Below are positions 1 to 12,353 of a DNA stretch of 64,000 nt, one piece after another (the stretch's first letter is position 1; each line of letters begins with the position of its first letter). The translations under genes were made by a program, and so were the position numbers. The notes beneath the pieces were generated by a model. That model was not told where the DNA came from. It was given only the letters and a program-made list of their open reading frames with translations, and searched no databases. Source of the stretch: Mugil cephalus (lineage: Eukaryota > Chordata > Actinopteri > Mugiliformes > Mugilidae); assembly GCF_022458985.1 (NCBI RefSeq), contig NC_061771.1:23261501-23325500 (forward strand). Direction: 5' to 3'.

Positions 1-89
1 TTAGAGGAGCGCAAGAGGAGAAAGTGTTCTTGTGAGGGGAAAGAGGGAGCATGACACCGAGTAGGTGTATGTTACTAAAGCAGAGCACT

Positions 90-345
90 GCTCCATTTCT
101 GTAATCCCGTCTTTCTTTCCGACTCTTTTACCTCTTTTGTCTTCTTCCGCATCTTTTTCTCTTTGTCCCACATGCTTGTCCTCCTCGAACCCACCCCCCT
201 TCCCTCCCACCCTCCCCGCTTCATTTTGCCCTCCCTCAATTCCTACTGCCGCACTTGCCCCCCTTTTCCTCTACCTCATGCCCCCTTTCCCTCCCTCTTC
301 TCCCTCCCTGTCTCTCCCTCTCTTCTTTCTCTCGCTGCAGTGCAG
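90..345. repeat. Polypyrimidine tract
   Basis: About 250 bases of almost pure C/T on the plus strand, which produces spurious open frames on both strands. No gene is supported. Confidence 0.8.
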
Positions 346-423
346 CACAGTGATTATCATTCCTCTCACAGAGTCAGGCCTGATAGTCAGATACTGCTGA
401 GCACCCTTCTACATCACCTGCTT

Positions 424-615
424 CTACAGGGAGCAGCGGAGAGGCGAGAGACAGAGGGAAGGGAGAATGCGGAGAAGACCGGCAAACTGCACAATTAAAA
501 AAAAAAAAAAAAGAATGAAAAGGAGGAAAAGAGGAGAGCGGGAGAAAAATAGCAGGAGAGAGGGGGGGAGCGAAAGAAACGAGGAAAAAGAAGAAAGCAT
601 GTAGAAGGGAGGACT
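424..615. repeat. Polypurine tract
   Basis: About 190 bases strongly enriched in A/G, including a pure A run near 497-512. It lies just downstream of the polypyrimidine tract, so the two could pair imperfectly in single strands. Confidence 0.75.
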
Positions 616-765
616 GCTCTTACTGCAGAGGTGGTCCCACTGCAACAACATGCGCGCTGCATAGTTATAAACGTGCGTGCGCATGTGGAAGTGCACACCT
701 GCAATGTGTGAGCATAAGCAAGCAGGTGTGCCTGGCCTAATGTGTGCGTTTACGGTATCTGCAGA

Positions 766-767
<2 letters not shown>

Positions 768-806
<39 letters not shown>
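768..806. repeat. (TG)n microsatellite
   Basis: About 19 uninterrupted TG units. Confidence 0.95.
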
Positions 807-808
<2 letters not shown>

Positions 809-1198
809 GTGGTAAAAAAACGTCTTGGCTTTTCGACGTCTATGAGTCAGACAGCTGAAGAAATGGTGTTCAGTATTGCTTCATCCCTCCCTGAGCTGAG
901 TTTGAACCTGCTTCAAACCATTTTCTGCATTCTCCAAATACCACAACACGTCCACCGTCTCTTCCCCCAAACAGCATCCTCCATCTCTTCACTTCTACTT
1001 CCAAGAGTTTGCAGAATGGAGGGTGGGGGTGGGGGGCTGGAAGCATACATATTACCCCGTTGACTGACACTCCTTTCTTCGATTTTTTTTTTCTCTCATC
1101 CTGTCATTGATCAGTCATTCTGTTCTAACTGACCCACTGTGTAAACAGGACGTCTTTTTTCACCGTAGCCTCAGGAAACTGCATTCCAACACTGCATA

Positions 1199-1226
1199 CC
1201 CCCCCCCCCCCCCCACCCCCCCCCCC
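1199..1226. repeat. Poly-C tract
   Basis: Sixteen C residues, one A, then eleven C residues. The complementary strand is an uninterrupted G tract able in principle to form a G-quadruplex. It may also be length-unstable or mis-assembled. Confidence 0.9.
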
Positions 1227-1344
1227 TGCGATCACAGCACCGAGGGCCTGAGTACACTTTTAGGTCAGTTCTATATTTAAATAACCGGTGTAAATATATC
1301 ATCGTCAAATGAATTGTTAACCCGTCTGTCCTGTTCACACAGCC

Positions 1345-3965
1345 ACCGCAAGATGCGTTCTGTCAGCATATTCCACTCTTTATTCCCATCGCTGCCTTTG
1401 ATGCATAACTTCATTTGACAGCGAAGCGGTTCAAAGGACTTTGTAGTAACCTCTCAGAAATGTCATTAGCACATGTAACAGCAGAGAGAATTTGACCGGC
1501 TGACGCTTAAACTTATTGCCATGGTGATGTGTCATATGAAGGGGAGACATCGGGAGCGGGTCAGAGAATCTAAAGGGCAATTAAAACAGTGGAAAACAAT
1601 CGTAAAGAGAGGCAAGTTAAAGTGGACTTTCAGTTGTGAGTAGTAGAGCAACGTAGCGAGAATCAGGGGTGAAACTGTTGAAGAAAACACCCATACATGT
1701 CGAAATGACAAGAGTCTCTATGAATGTATTATACTCTCACTGCCATTGAGGTCACTTGTTCCCCTTCTTCTCCACATTGCTGCATTTCATTCGTACTTCC
1801 TAACCAAAACTTTGCTAAGTATTTTACCTCTCAGGGATTTTATTAGTACAAGGAATGGCAGAGAATGCTTTAACTAAGAATGCTTTCAAAAATGGAAGTG
1901 TTTATAGTTTATTTTCATCAATTAACAAAATGTAGTGAATGAACATATGAGAAATCTAGATCAAATCAATATTTGGTGCGACTTCAAGACAGCATCAATT
2001 CTTCTAGGTACTTGGTATAGTTTTTGAAGGAACTCAGAACTAACCACAGATCTTCTGTGGATGTAGTTATCCTCAAATCCTTCTTGTTCTTCGTTACCCG
2101 GAAGATAGTTCTTAATGACCTTAGCTGTATGTTTGGGGTCTTTGTTCCGCTGCAGAATACATTTGGGGCCAATCATACGCCTCCCTAATGGTATTGCATG
2201 ATGGATAAATATCTGGCTGTATTTCTCAGCATTGAGGACACCATTAATCCTGATTAAATCTCCAACTCCATTTGCAGAAATGCAGCCCCAAACTTCCAAG
2301 GAACCTCCACCATGTTTCACTGTTGCCTGCAGACACTCATATATGTTTCAAATTCTGTTCATGTATTTTTGTGCATAGTTGAGTCTCTTGACCTTGTTGC
2401 CATGCTGTACGTCTGGATTGTTGGCTGTAACTCCTCCATGAAGACCACTTCTGACCAGACTTCTCCAGACAGTAGATGGGTGTACCTGTGTCCCACTGAT
2501 TTCTGCCGGTTCTGAGCTGATGGCTCTGCTGCACATCATCCAGTTTCAAAGGGAAATAAGCTTGATGTGTTTTTCATCTGCTGCGCTAAGTTTCCTTGGC
2601 CAATCACTGCGTCTATGATCCTACAGAATCCATGACTTTGTGCATGTGTACCTATAAGGATTGATGCAAGGTTTGAAGGCAACAAAAACTTGTATCAAGT
2701 GAGACGTCAGGAGAATGTAAATGGCAATTAAAATGGTAGAAAACAATTGTAAAGAAAAGTGAGGTACGGTGAACTTACAATTAAAAGGTGTAGAGACACA
2801 TAGTGAGAAAGTTGAAAAAACCCTCCTCTAAATAGCGAAATGACAGCGTTCCTTCTTTAAAACAGTCTCTATGAAGTATCTTCCATTAATAACTTAACTA
2901 TAATATGCTCATTGTCATGGAGTTCAGTTATTTTCTCTTCGTTGCTGTCTTTCATTCCCAACTTAAGGATTCAGCTAATGGTTTCTAGAAATTTACCGGG
3001 ACTGAGATTTTATTTGCAAATGAAATAGCAGAGAGAACTTAGCCAGCTGACCCAATCCCTTAGTCACAGTGTGGTTTAAACTCAGTGGTACGGTGATAAA
3101 ACCAGGAGAAAAGCAGCGGCAACAGAGTTTTGAAACAGTGTTGAAAAAGTCAAATGAACTTTTCACAGATGAGGTAAAAATAAACCATGCCAAATTTCAC
3201 ACTTTGGGTGCTTGTTAGAAAATCTTTTAAAACTCAGACGACACCAGATACCTGGAGTGGAGGTAAGAGGGGTTTAACGTGCAATTAAATAGGCATAAAA
3301 CAATACGAAAAAGAAAGGAAAAGCAAACTTCAATTGAAATGCAGTAGAGATGTCAGTGTAATCCTGAAAAGTGAATGCATTCCTGCTTTGAAAAAGCCAA
3401 TATCAACGTGAACTGAATTCTAATCTTCTAATATGCCGAGTTCACTTCCCCTCTTTCTCCGTACCCTTGGCTTTGATGCAAAACCTGACCTCAAAAAGTT
3501 TCTAAATATATTTTGGTAACCTCTCAGACATTTCATTTGCCAATGTCAAGGAAAAGAAATTTGACAAACTGACTCAATCCATTAGTGAGTTTAGTTAAGT
3601 CTTATTTATATTATCAATCTCATTAGTGTGGTGCTAAAACTCGGAAGAAAAGCAACAGGGAATAGTGTTAGAGCAGAATGCTAAAAAAATTCAGATGAAA
3701 AAAAAAAAACTACCAACACAATTCATGTGATTTTTTTTTCACCACTGAATTTCACACTTTAGGTGCTTGTTAAGAAACCCTTGAAAACTCATATGAGGCA
3801 AGACATCTGGAGTTGGCACGAGACTCAAACATGCAATTAAAAACGGTTTGAAACCAAGCCGAAGAAAGGAAGCGCAAACTTTAAACGCAGTGGAGACGGG
3901 TAACGGGAATCAGTGTCTCTACAAAAAGCACGCTGCTTTGAAACAGCCAATGAGAATGTATTATT
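1345..3965. repeat. Diverged tandem array, unit about 555 bp, 4-5 copies
   Basis: The landmark GCAATTAAA followed by an AAACAAT-GTAAAGA-like block recurs at 1577, 2724, 3281 and 3833, i.e. every 552-557 bases once the transposon insertion in copy 2 is subtracted. Other shared landmarks keep the order: TTGATGCA-AAC, GGTAACCTCTCAGA, a GAGAGAA-TT-GAC-GCTGAC block (1494, 3031, 3551), AATTTCACACTTT-GGTGCTTG (3195 and 3745) and GAGAC-TC-GGAG. The copies are strongly diverged, perhaps 65-75% by eye. The first and last copies are partial. No coding frame is conserved among them. Confidence 0.8.
1890..2690 (-). mobile_element. Decayed Tc1/mariner-type transposon
   Basis: On the minus strand a broken frame carries Tc1-transposase-like text: MKHGGGSLEVWGCISANGVG, then NAEKYSQIFIHHAIPLGRR and NKDPKHTAKVIKNYL. 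An upstream piece in another frame corresponds to the N-terminal region. The reading frame is interrupted, so it is non-functional. Ends were estimated from where the flanking tandem array resumes. Confidence 0.85.
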
Positions 3966-5997
3966 TTCCAAAAAGATGAGTGGGGAAGCTTCTGTTTGCA
4001 GACTGCGCCACCCACCAGGACCAAGCCAGACATTAAGTACATCTTCACTTAATCATTCACTCCACTCCCATAGTACACACAGCACATTCACATCCACCAG
4101 CTGCATTAGCGCAACAAGATTTTTAAACGGCAAACGCAAAACAAGAGAGCGGAAGCAAAGGTCATTTTGACTGATCAGCATTCCAGTTATGGAGTCTGGC
4201 CTGTTCCTATGTGGTGTCAACAGAGGCATATTAGTTTTCATTGTGTGCTGTCAGAGCGCACTCCAATATCACCTTACTTATTTTGCACGGTTATAGCTGA
4301 TATGCACAAAACTGACATTTTATCGGCTCAGTTATTTTCAGGTAGTAAATGAGCCATGAGGAACAGGATGAGGTGATATAATTTGATGATACATAGTGAC
4401 GGTTATATTGATTTGGCATTGAATATCAGATGTCTGCTTGTCCGGAGCTGTTGAAAGCTGTTTAGAAATGTCCCGTAAACACTTATTCACTAATATTTTT
4501 TGGTCGTTTTTACAGAGAAATAATTATTCAGTCGCTACACAAATTACATTTAATTGCTAGGGTCATTGGAACCATTCCCCCCGCGCACTCGCGCCGCTAC
4601 GCTTCTTACGGAATTCCATACATCTGGCTCCTAATTGAGACTTGTGGTCTCCCATGAGGGTCACGCAATCCAATTTCAGGCGTGCAAAAATAATCATATT
4701 GAAAAAAATGTTTACACTCTGCATCGAACATAATGTGTTGTCTGGTGTGAATCACCGGTCAGGGACAACTGGCGGGAAAATTGCAAAGCTACAGGGAAAA
4801 TTTCAGACGTCTGGAGGGAGCGATTACAAACAAATGTCAGGTGTCGGCTTGATTGACGTTCCGGCTCACGGAATTGTCTGACTCCTGTCTGTTTCAACAC
4901 AAAAACATAACCGTCACTTTGAAGGAAAAATAACAAATCATTTTCACTTCCAATTGCTTATTTTCTGAGCACAGCCGCAGATGCAGCCAAGTCCGACTCA
5001 AGTCTGACCACGGCTGTTGAAAAAATGAAAAACCTCCCTGCGTTTTCTCCTCCTCACATATTAAACGCATGGATTTGTTCCAGCAAAGTTGCTGTTACTT
5101 TTTCATACTTTGCATGCTTTCTTTAAGGATGAACAGAGAACAATGGAATAGAACAAGGCAAGAATCACACGTCGTTTATGAAATTAAATCTGTTTAGCCC
5201 AATTGTAATTATTTAATTTCATCTCTGCATTAATTCACTGTGATTAAAGATGAATCCAGGAGGAAGCAAGACTCTCAAACAACCTCAGTGGATAAGGATA
5301 AGGATCATAAAATTCGATGTCAGTGCACAATTGTCGTACGCTAATTTTGCGTGTATTTAGTATGCTGAGTGGCTGCTGTAATGTATATGTTGTGGTACAT
5401 CTGAGACGGGGGTAGAACAGGTCAATGCACTTGGTCAGGTGTGGATTATGCATGGCATCCTGACTCTGGCTGCATGCAACGTGACTACGTTTAGCGCTTG
5501 GAGGAACGAATTCGTATGTGAATCCGACCTCCACTCTGATCTCTGTTTAAACCAACATAGCTTCTACATATGACAGAGGAACTGAAGGTATAAGCAGCAG
5601 GCTAATGAATGATAAAAAACCACGCTCACCCTCCAATACCTGGTGTCAAACATAGATGAGAACCAGCAGAGAGTCACCGGGAAACCAGGCTTCGGCCCTA
5701 CAACCATATTTGTAGTTTTGGTTTATGCATAAGCCGCATCCTGTCAATTCATTATGCAGACCAGAGAGTGTAGCGGGGCATAGACAAACACAAACAGACA
5801 CTCACGGCCAAGTGTGCCCGCGCACGCACCGGCAGTCAGATGTGCAGATCTACACACACGTGTTGAATATGCAGACACATGTAACGAGAAGAGAGGGAGA
5901 CTGTTAATTAACTAGAGCTCGTTAATTCTCTTTGAACCGACAGCGAAGAGGTTTACACACTAATTACCTTGATGACTGAGCCAACCTGCGCACGCAC

Positions 5998-6040
5998 CCA
6001 CACACACACGCACTCACGCACGCACGCACGCACACGCTTG
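5998..6040. repeat. CA/CACG-rich simple repeat
   Basis: Alternating CACA and CGCACG units within a wider alternating purine-pyrimidine stretch (about 5800-6200). Confidence 0.7.
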
Positions 6041-8179
6041 TCCTCGCAGTACAAACACACGTGTACTCTCGCAGGCTGACATCGCACATCTCGCAGGCCT
6101 TTGAGAGTCTCGCGCTCATGCGCTGCCACAGAACACAAACATAAAGGTGTGAAGTCTCACTCGTGCGCATGAGCATATGCGCACACACGGCGCACCGCAA
6201 CACGCACCACCTGCCCTGAAATGAAAGCTATATTGGGAACGCTTCCCTTATTCATTTATTTATTTCTTTTGCATCCGAGCTGCAAGCTGGTTACATTTAT
6301 TCTTAGTTCAGACCCATCATGCTTTTGTTTGATTCGCGTTGATCTGCTGGGAATAACTTCGCTGCAACAGCTCCCGCGCAATATATATATCAAGACACTT
6401 GTACGCCTCGGCCTATGTTGTTGCAATTAAATGCGCGCGTGTGCAAAAAAAAACACAATCGCATCCTCCCAAGCTCTCTCGGTGTGGCGTTCGGGTGAGT
6501 CGAGCTCTCATGTCAGTACTGAACAGTAATGGCCCGTGTCAGATTAAGGGGAAGGCTTTTTTTATTATTATTATTTCTTTTTTTTTTTATGTCCTCCGCC
6601 AAACTCAATTAATATTCCATCAGGCATGAATTCACAGGCCACGCTGGACCTCTGCCAATTCATCCATATGGGGCATACACGCGCGCTCGATCGTATTTAT
6701 AAATGCGTGTCGACGTTTAGTGGATGTTTGGGATATTTAGCAATCGGCCTTTATTGCAGCCGCTCAGCCAAATGATGCACGCGCGCACGCTGCAAAACAC
6801 GTATTGTGAGTCAGGTTGGAAGACATCAAGGAGTGCTTGCAGGGAGATTTTCTTTACAAAGGGAAAACTGGTAAAGCGGAGAGCGGATAATAGGAGATAT
6901 ATTTCACGTATAAGCAAAGTAGACAGAGATGTAAAAGCTTTTTAAGATATTCAGAGGAAATATTCTGGTTACTGAGTAGCCGATGTACGTATGAGAAAGT
7001 TAAAAAGACATTTTTTGGGGGTGGGTGGGGGGGTAAAGACTGAGTTAAAGAAGATGGAAGATGTGCGAAAAGGAGGGAAAAGCAGGAGTGTAGGGAGTGG
7101 AGAGGAGTTATGGGTCAATAAAGCCTGCTGTGGGGAAGTGAAGAGGGACTCATAACGAGGTCAAGGACACATCATTGATCGCCATATCATAAAGCTGACT
7201 GGCAAGGAGAAGAAGGGATGGAGCAGGAGGAGGAGGAGGAGGAAGTGAGCAGGAGGACCTGAGAAAAGAGGGAGAGTTACAGCTGTGAAAAGCAGAGCTG
7301 ACTGCAGGATTGGCCCGAAGGAAAGAAGGGTTGAGGGAGAGAAATAGAAAATAAAATTATCAGGGTGAAGGAATTAAAGGGGGCAGCTCCGGCCAGAAAG
7401 AGGTTTAGAAGGAAATTGAATTAGATGGAATCGTGGCTGAACAGATGAATTCTGTAATAGAGCACACGCGGACAACACGCAGCGCTCGGCTGCCAATAGT
7501 AGTAACTCTGACTTTGTCAATCAACATCCGCCCTGTGGCGTAGGCTGCATCTTTACATTCACGCAGTAATCCCGGCATCTGTTTCGCATTGCATTCACGC
7601 GGGACGCAGGGCTAAAGAATCCAATTTTTGCAAAGCATATAACCTGTCCCCTAAAAAGATTTTAAAGGTGGGTGGACATGACTCCTCATACCAGATGGTT
7701 TGTTAAACCGACCGGTTTGAGGGAGTCGTCTTTGGAGCCGTTCGGATGGGGAGGGGGCACTTTCAAAGAATTTGTTTGCACGTGACTGGCGGGACCATCT
7801 GTCTGTGTTGTGGGCTGACATGAACCAATCACATCAATCGACCATATGACATGGTAGGAGCGTGCCAACGTGGAAGCACATAGAGGAGCACTGAGAGCTG
7901 GTAAGCAGTCGGTCTACCTAGCTGTGTATGTAGGTTGCTGGCAAGTTACTCGTTTTTTTATGAGCAATCTGTGCATAAAAGACATTGTTAGGAGTGACTG
8001 TTGTTAAACCTAAGACATGTCCATAACTGCCGGTAGTTGGACAGGACACTGATTGGTCCGTGTCTCTGCGGATCAGCCTCAGGTACATGCTTTGAAGCCT
8101 GACAACATAGTTTGCCGTGTGATCTTGTGATCTCACAAACCTCCTGGGTACCCACCTTCCTTGCAAGGTAAGGCCGGTC

Positions 8180-8480
8180 TGTCAAACACTTTGGTCTAAA
8201 GCGAAATGGTTGAACTGCTGGATGTATTGCCATTCGGTTTTTATAGACCACATAGTTCCCAGAGGATGAGACCTACTAACTTACGGCGATCCCCTGACTT
8301 TTCCAGTTAATGCTGACAATTCGGGCCTTAAATGAAATAGCTCGATAACTGTTGGATGTATCGCCGTGGAGTTTGGTACCCACTCAGGACAAGTGAATGT
8401 TCATCTACATTTTAATCTAATTTTCTTAATCGTGACTGTATTTAGTCTACTCTGCTGACACATCGGCTGTAGCTGTGCTC
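8180..8480. repeat. Old interspersed fish repeat
   Basis: Two related blocks, CTGGATGTATTGCCATTCGG near 8218 and GTTGGATGTATCGCCGTGGA near 8353, plus GGCGATCCCCTGACTTTTCC between them, resemble a very common unclassified teleost repeat (consensus recalled as TTGGATGGATTGCCATGAAA). The identification is from memory; boundaries are approximate. Confidence 0.5.
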
Positions 8481-8835
8481 CATACTTCGTTCTGAATTAG
8501 CAAAGCTTAGATTGCCTTGTAGCTAACTTTAGGTTGTTAGGGGTCTTTGCATTTTCAGTGCCTGTAAAATACTCTTAAATGTTTTCCAGCTGAAACTTGG
8601 TGCATCTTCTTGCCACTGATGTCTGTTTGAAAGGACAAAATACTGTCCACGGTACTAAATGGTTGCTAGGAACCAATGCTGTGGATGGTGTTTCCTTATA
8701 CTAGTGAAAATTTTGTATCATTTGTTCCCATCAATTGATGCCTCAATTTCAAATTTAGATGCAGCTTGGAACCTGTTCACGTTGCATCATCAGACATTTT
8801 TTCCCCTGTTGTGAGAACCACTAAATTTCATTACC

Positions 8836-9610
8836 ATTCCACGAACTCTCTTCTCCACATCTCTGTTAGTGTCTTCCTGTGTGTGTATGCCCCTTTAATT
8901 CTAATCCTAACCTCCTAGAGGACAAAAAATGTTGCACAAAGGAATGATTTTTGACTAGTTATTCTTTATTTTAGTCAAACACTGACGTTCAAAATACCTG
9001 TCTGCATCTAAAAAAAAACAAAAAAAAAAAACAACAAAAAGAAACAGAGGCTACAGTGGGACAGATTTGGACTCAACTGATGAAGCATCTGCTTAAGAAA
9101 AACCCACCGAGACTTCATCCAGTCAAAATAGATAAACAAGAGGTTAACAGGTATTTGATAGAGTCTTTTGGACGTAATTCAAACCAATCAATTCTTATTT
9201 ATTAACGCAGCAGAAGAGGTGGGTACTAAACAATCAAAACTCTAATCCCGTGAGAATTCATGGTCATATCGTGTGGCTGCTGTACAGTTACACAGCAGAA
9301 AAAGAAGACGTTAAAAAGTCCTGATGTCAGAAATTTATGTGTCATTCTTTGGAAACAGAAATGATTCAAGAGAAGCATTGGACAGCACCGCGCGCTGAAT
9401 TACATTTCCATTCCACGATCTCTCATCTCCACATCGCTGTTAGTCTCTTCCTGTGTGTATGCCCCTTTAGTTGTTCTTGTCGAACATCATTAGACGGTAT
9501 TGGGAAAGTATTTCCAGAATTCTCAAAGACTCTTCTAACCTCCTAGAGGGGGAAAAAAAATCAATACATTGCACAAAAGAATGATTCTTAACTATTTTTT
9601 TTGGTTGTGT
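8836..9610. repeat. Local direct duplication (two units about 570 bp apart)
   Basis: CCATTCCACGAACTCTCTTC at about 8838 recurs as CCATTCCACGATCTCTCATC at about 9411. In both copies CTCCACATC-CTGTTAG, TTCCTGTGTGTATGCCCCTT, AACCTCCTAGAGG and GCACAAA-GAATGATT follow in the same order. The second copy carries an extra segment of about 60 bases. Confidence 0.75.
8979..9382. repeat. Duplicated segment, copy A (partner at 15089-15446)
   Basis: It shares with the partner, same orientation and order, GAAGCATCTGCTTAAGAAAA, ACCCACCGAGACTTCATCCA, ACAAGAGGTTAAC, AATCAAAACTCTAATCCCGT and CGTGTGGCTGCTGT-C. Roughly 80-90% identity by eye. An A-rich insertion lies near 9010-9040. Confidence 0.85.
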
Positions 9611-11289
9611 ATTTCTTACTTCGTACAGCTAAAAGTGACTTGATGTGTTTTTTTGTTTTTTTTTGCAAGCACGCTAAAAAACGTCAGCCATGCAATTACA
9701 TGGGTTGAAAATATTTTCCTGTTGTAGGAAATGCGTAGTACCCGTTTTCTTTCAGATGGTTCAAAGAAAATGGTTCAGTGGGCCTATTCATTACACTCAA
9801 GTGTTGTTAAGTGACCTTCTGGCTTTCCCAAAGACATCTTGAAAATTGTTTGCTCGACTCTGTGACAGCAATGTCACAGCAAAAACCTGGGCACGAAACG
9901 GGGCTCAAACTTCTCATCTAATCTAAATCATCTTTTTTTTTTTGAGTGACTGAACCGAAGGCGGCGGAAGAATCGTGCCGCCTGCCGCTGTTTTCGTGTG
10001 ATCAGAAATAATTGCGGTTTTACATCATTGTCATCATGAAATAATTACCACTGTGATCATGAAAACACGCGGCACGACGCTGATCCCGAGGAAACAGTTT
10101 TGACAGGCTGCTAATTCCAGAAAGAGAGGATGCATTTGTGATGTCGACGTGTCTGATCTCGCAAAACAAACATCATTAGGGCGAGATCACACAGTTGACT
10201 TTTTTCATGGCGAGAAAAACCCGAAATCATTCTTATCCGCGCTCTGACTCTTTATCCTCAGAGTCTCGCACTGTGTCGCCCACTTTTCTCTCTCTGCGCC
10301 ATTGCCCCTTGTCTGGAGAGTGGAAAAGAGGTTGGGCCGCTCCATCTAAGCTAATGCTCTAAAAATACATTTCTGTCTGTGGAGGGCTAAGATGAAGCCA
10401 CTGAGATTCCAAGAGCTGCTGGTTTTCCATTAGACTCTAATATCTCTTCCTGGGCCCTTCCCGTCCCCTCCTTTCCCTCATCCTCCTTTCTTTTGAGCGC
10501 GTTGTTGAGAAGCGGCAGAAGAAACAAGCGCTCCGTTAATTCCCCCCTTTCTGCTTAATTAATTTTGCTGTGTTCCTCTCTCCTCTTGTCTTATTTGTTC
10601 AGCAGGCGAACTGTTCAAATGTTTCTATTCTCTGGGAGAAGAATTGGTACAGCTTTTTTTTTTTTTTTTTTTCCCCTCATCCGGACGCGTCCATCAGTTT
10701 CCTTCCAGATTATCCCGAGGTGACAGCCTGAGCCGAAGTTTTTCCGCCCTAATCTGCTTCTTCGCCCTGTTCTCTCGCTGCCTCTCCACGCGCTGCATGT
10801 GTCAAAGCACATCTAGATTGAAAGGGTTGTAATTTTGTGTGCCGATAAATGAGCGTGTGAGGAGATAGGAGGGTCGTTGTATAGAAAATGGGCTTCCTGG
10901 TGCAGAGCGATCCCTCCAGGCCAGATTGAGTCATTTAACTCTCTGTGATATACTCTCAGCATGGACTTATTAGAGTCTTTTTTTCTTTTTCTCTTTTTTT
11001 TTACCGCTTTGCCAAGTGAAAAGTGCTCTGCTAACTAGACCGGGGTGAATTGTGTGCCCTAATCACAGCAGGTGTGACGCTCAGTTTGTATGTAATGACG
11101 TAATTCATTACTGAGGCTGCTTCCACTGCAGGGCTGTGATGTTGTGGCTGTGGAGGGTTCACTGGTTTGTGCTGATGGTGATCGGTGCTGCAGACTTTAA
11201 AAAAAAAAAAAAAAACTGGATGCCGGTTTAGCTTAAACAAATAGAGGGCATTCTTCTTTCTTCTTTTATCCACGTCATTCATGCTGAAG

Positions 11290-11490
11290 GAAGTTAAACA
11301 TGACAATTGGGCAAAGGTAAACATTAGGGTTGCAGGGCTAACACATAGACAAACTACTATTCACACTCACGTCAATTTAGAATCACCCTAATTAGCTTTT
11401 AACCAAACTCCACCCAGAAAGGCCCGAGCCAGACTCGAACCCAGACCTTCTCGCTGGGAGGCATCAGTGCTAACCACAGTGCGTTAAAGA
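11290..11490. repeat. Fragment of a common fish interspersed repeat
   Basis: TTCACACTCACGTCAATTTA, AACCAAACTCCACCCAGAAA and a SINE-like GACTCGAACCCAGACCTTCT followed by GGCATCAGTGCTAACCAC match, from memory, a repeat very common in teleost genomes. It is truncated and diverged. It is not a functional tRNA: no cloverleaf can be drawn. Confidence 0.6.
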
Positions 11491-11637
11491 TCTGTGGCAC
11501 TCATCTCAAAGCCCATTGGTCCCCTCCTGCATGTGCTCGTCTTTAAAAACTAAATTGCTTCATTTTTAAAGGGCTAATTCATTTCCTAAATGTTGCCAAA
11601 TGAGGAGGAGGATATTGCGCCGTGGTGGCTACTTTTA

Positions 11638-11870
11638 GCCACACTGCAAAAAAAAAAAAAAAAAAGGAATTTCAAGAGAATTTCAAGAAAGCGAAAAGTC
11701 CTTGTATCAAAGAAATACATCTTATATTTTGTTCAGAGACAAGAATTTGTTGCTTATTTTAAGAATTTTTGTCAAGCAAAGGCAGAATTTTTGAGGATGA
11801 TTTGACTGAATATAAGAACATTTTGCTACTTTGCATGGATTAATGCATATTTTGGTAACTGGTAACTTGA
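11638..11870. mobile_element. hAT-like MITE remnant beginning CACTGCAAAAA
   Basis: CACTGCAAAAA starts a segment with TTTCAAG and ACAAGAATTTGTTGCTTATT-type text, like the abundant fish MITEs with that terminus. No clean opposite terminus is visible, so the right edge is approximate. Confidence 0.4.
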
Positions 11871-12353
11871 CTAGACTGTGAGGGAAGTCCTCCTTTGAAG
11901 AGTGGCGCTGTTAGGCTTTGGATACAAAGACTTTTGTTCTCTGCTGGAACAGCGTATCACCAGACTTAACGCTTAACAACCTTCACTTATTTCAGCAGAG
12001 CACTAAGTGTTTCTGAGAGCGGACTCTCGTGTCAGCCAGCTGCTGCTATTAGGCACCACTCCAGATGAAAAGCGGGTGTCTTCGGACGGACCGGCCGTTT
12101 GTAAACATCTTCCTTGTCCAGCAGCGTTAATCTGAACTGGGATTAAACGCCATCTGAAAACTTTGAGAGACCACCGCGATTGGTTGATGGCTATTACCCT
12201 GCATTGTAGCTGCTAAGCCCATAATCAAGGCGAACACGATCAGATTATCCCGACTGCAGACCCCTGCCCAACAGCCTAATCCCTCAGATTTAGAATCTCA
12301 GATTAGGAGTCCTGGATGATTAATCCCATATTGTGTGTGTATGCTCCCTGCAG

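Larger units (their letters stand above)
1..12353. other. Probable large intron (or upstream region) of pcdh7; no coding exon recognised
   Basis: No open reading frame in this stretch resembles a known protein apart from a decayed transposase near 2 kb. The protocadherin exon at 12354 begins directly after an acceptor site, so at least one upstream exon must exist. Delta-protocadherins carry a very large first exon encoding the cadherin repeats and membrane span, and it is not in the window; the stretch is therefore inferred to be intron. It holds pyrimidine- and purine-rich tracts, microsatellites, a tandem array, transposon remnants and a segment duplicated from the pcdh7 3' region, all listed separately. 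The rest is unremarkable AT-rich sequence. Confidence 0.6.

Noticed and set aside
11425-11480. tRNA-like GACTCGAACCC sequence
   Set aside because: Only a B-box-like motif is present and no cloverleaf or A box can be drawn. It belongs to an interspersed repeat.
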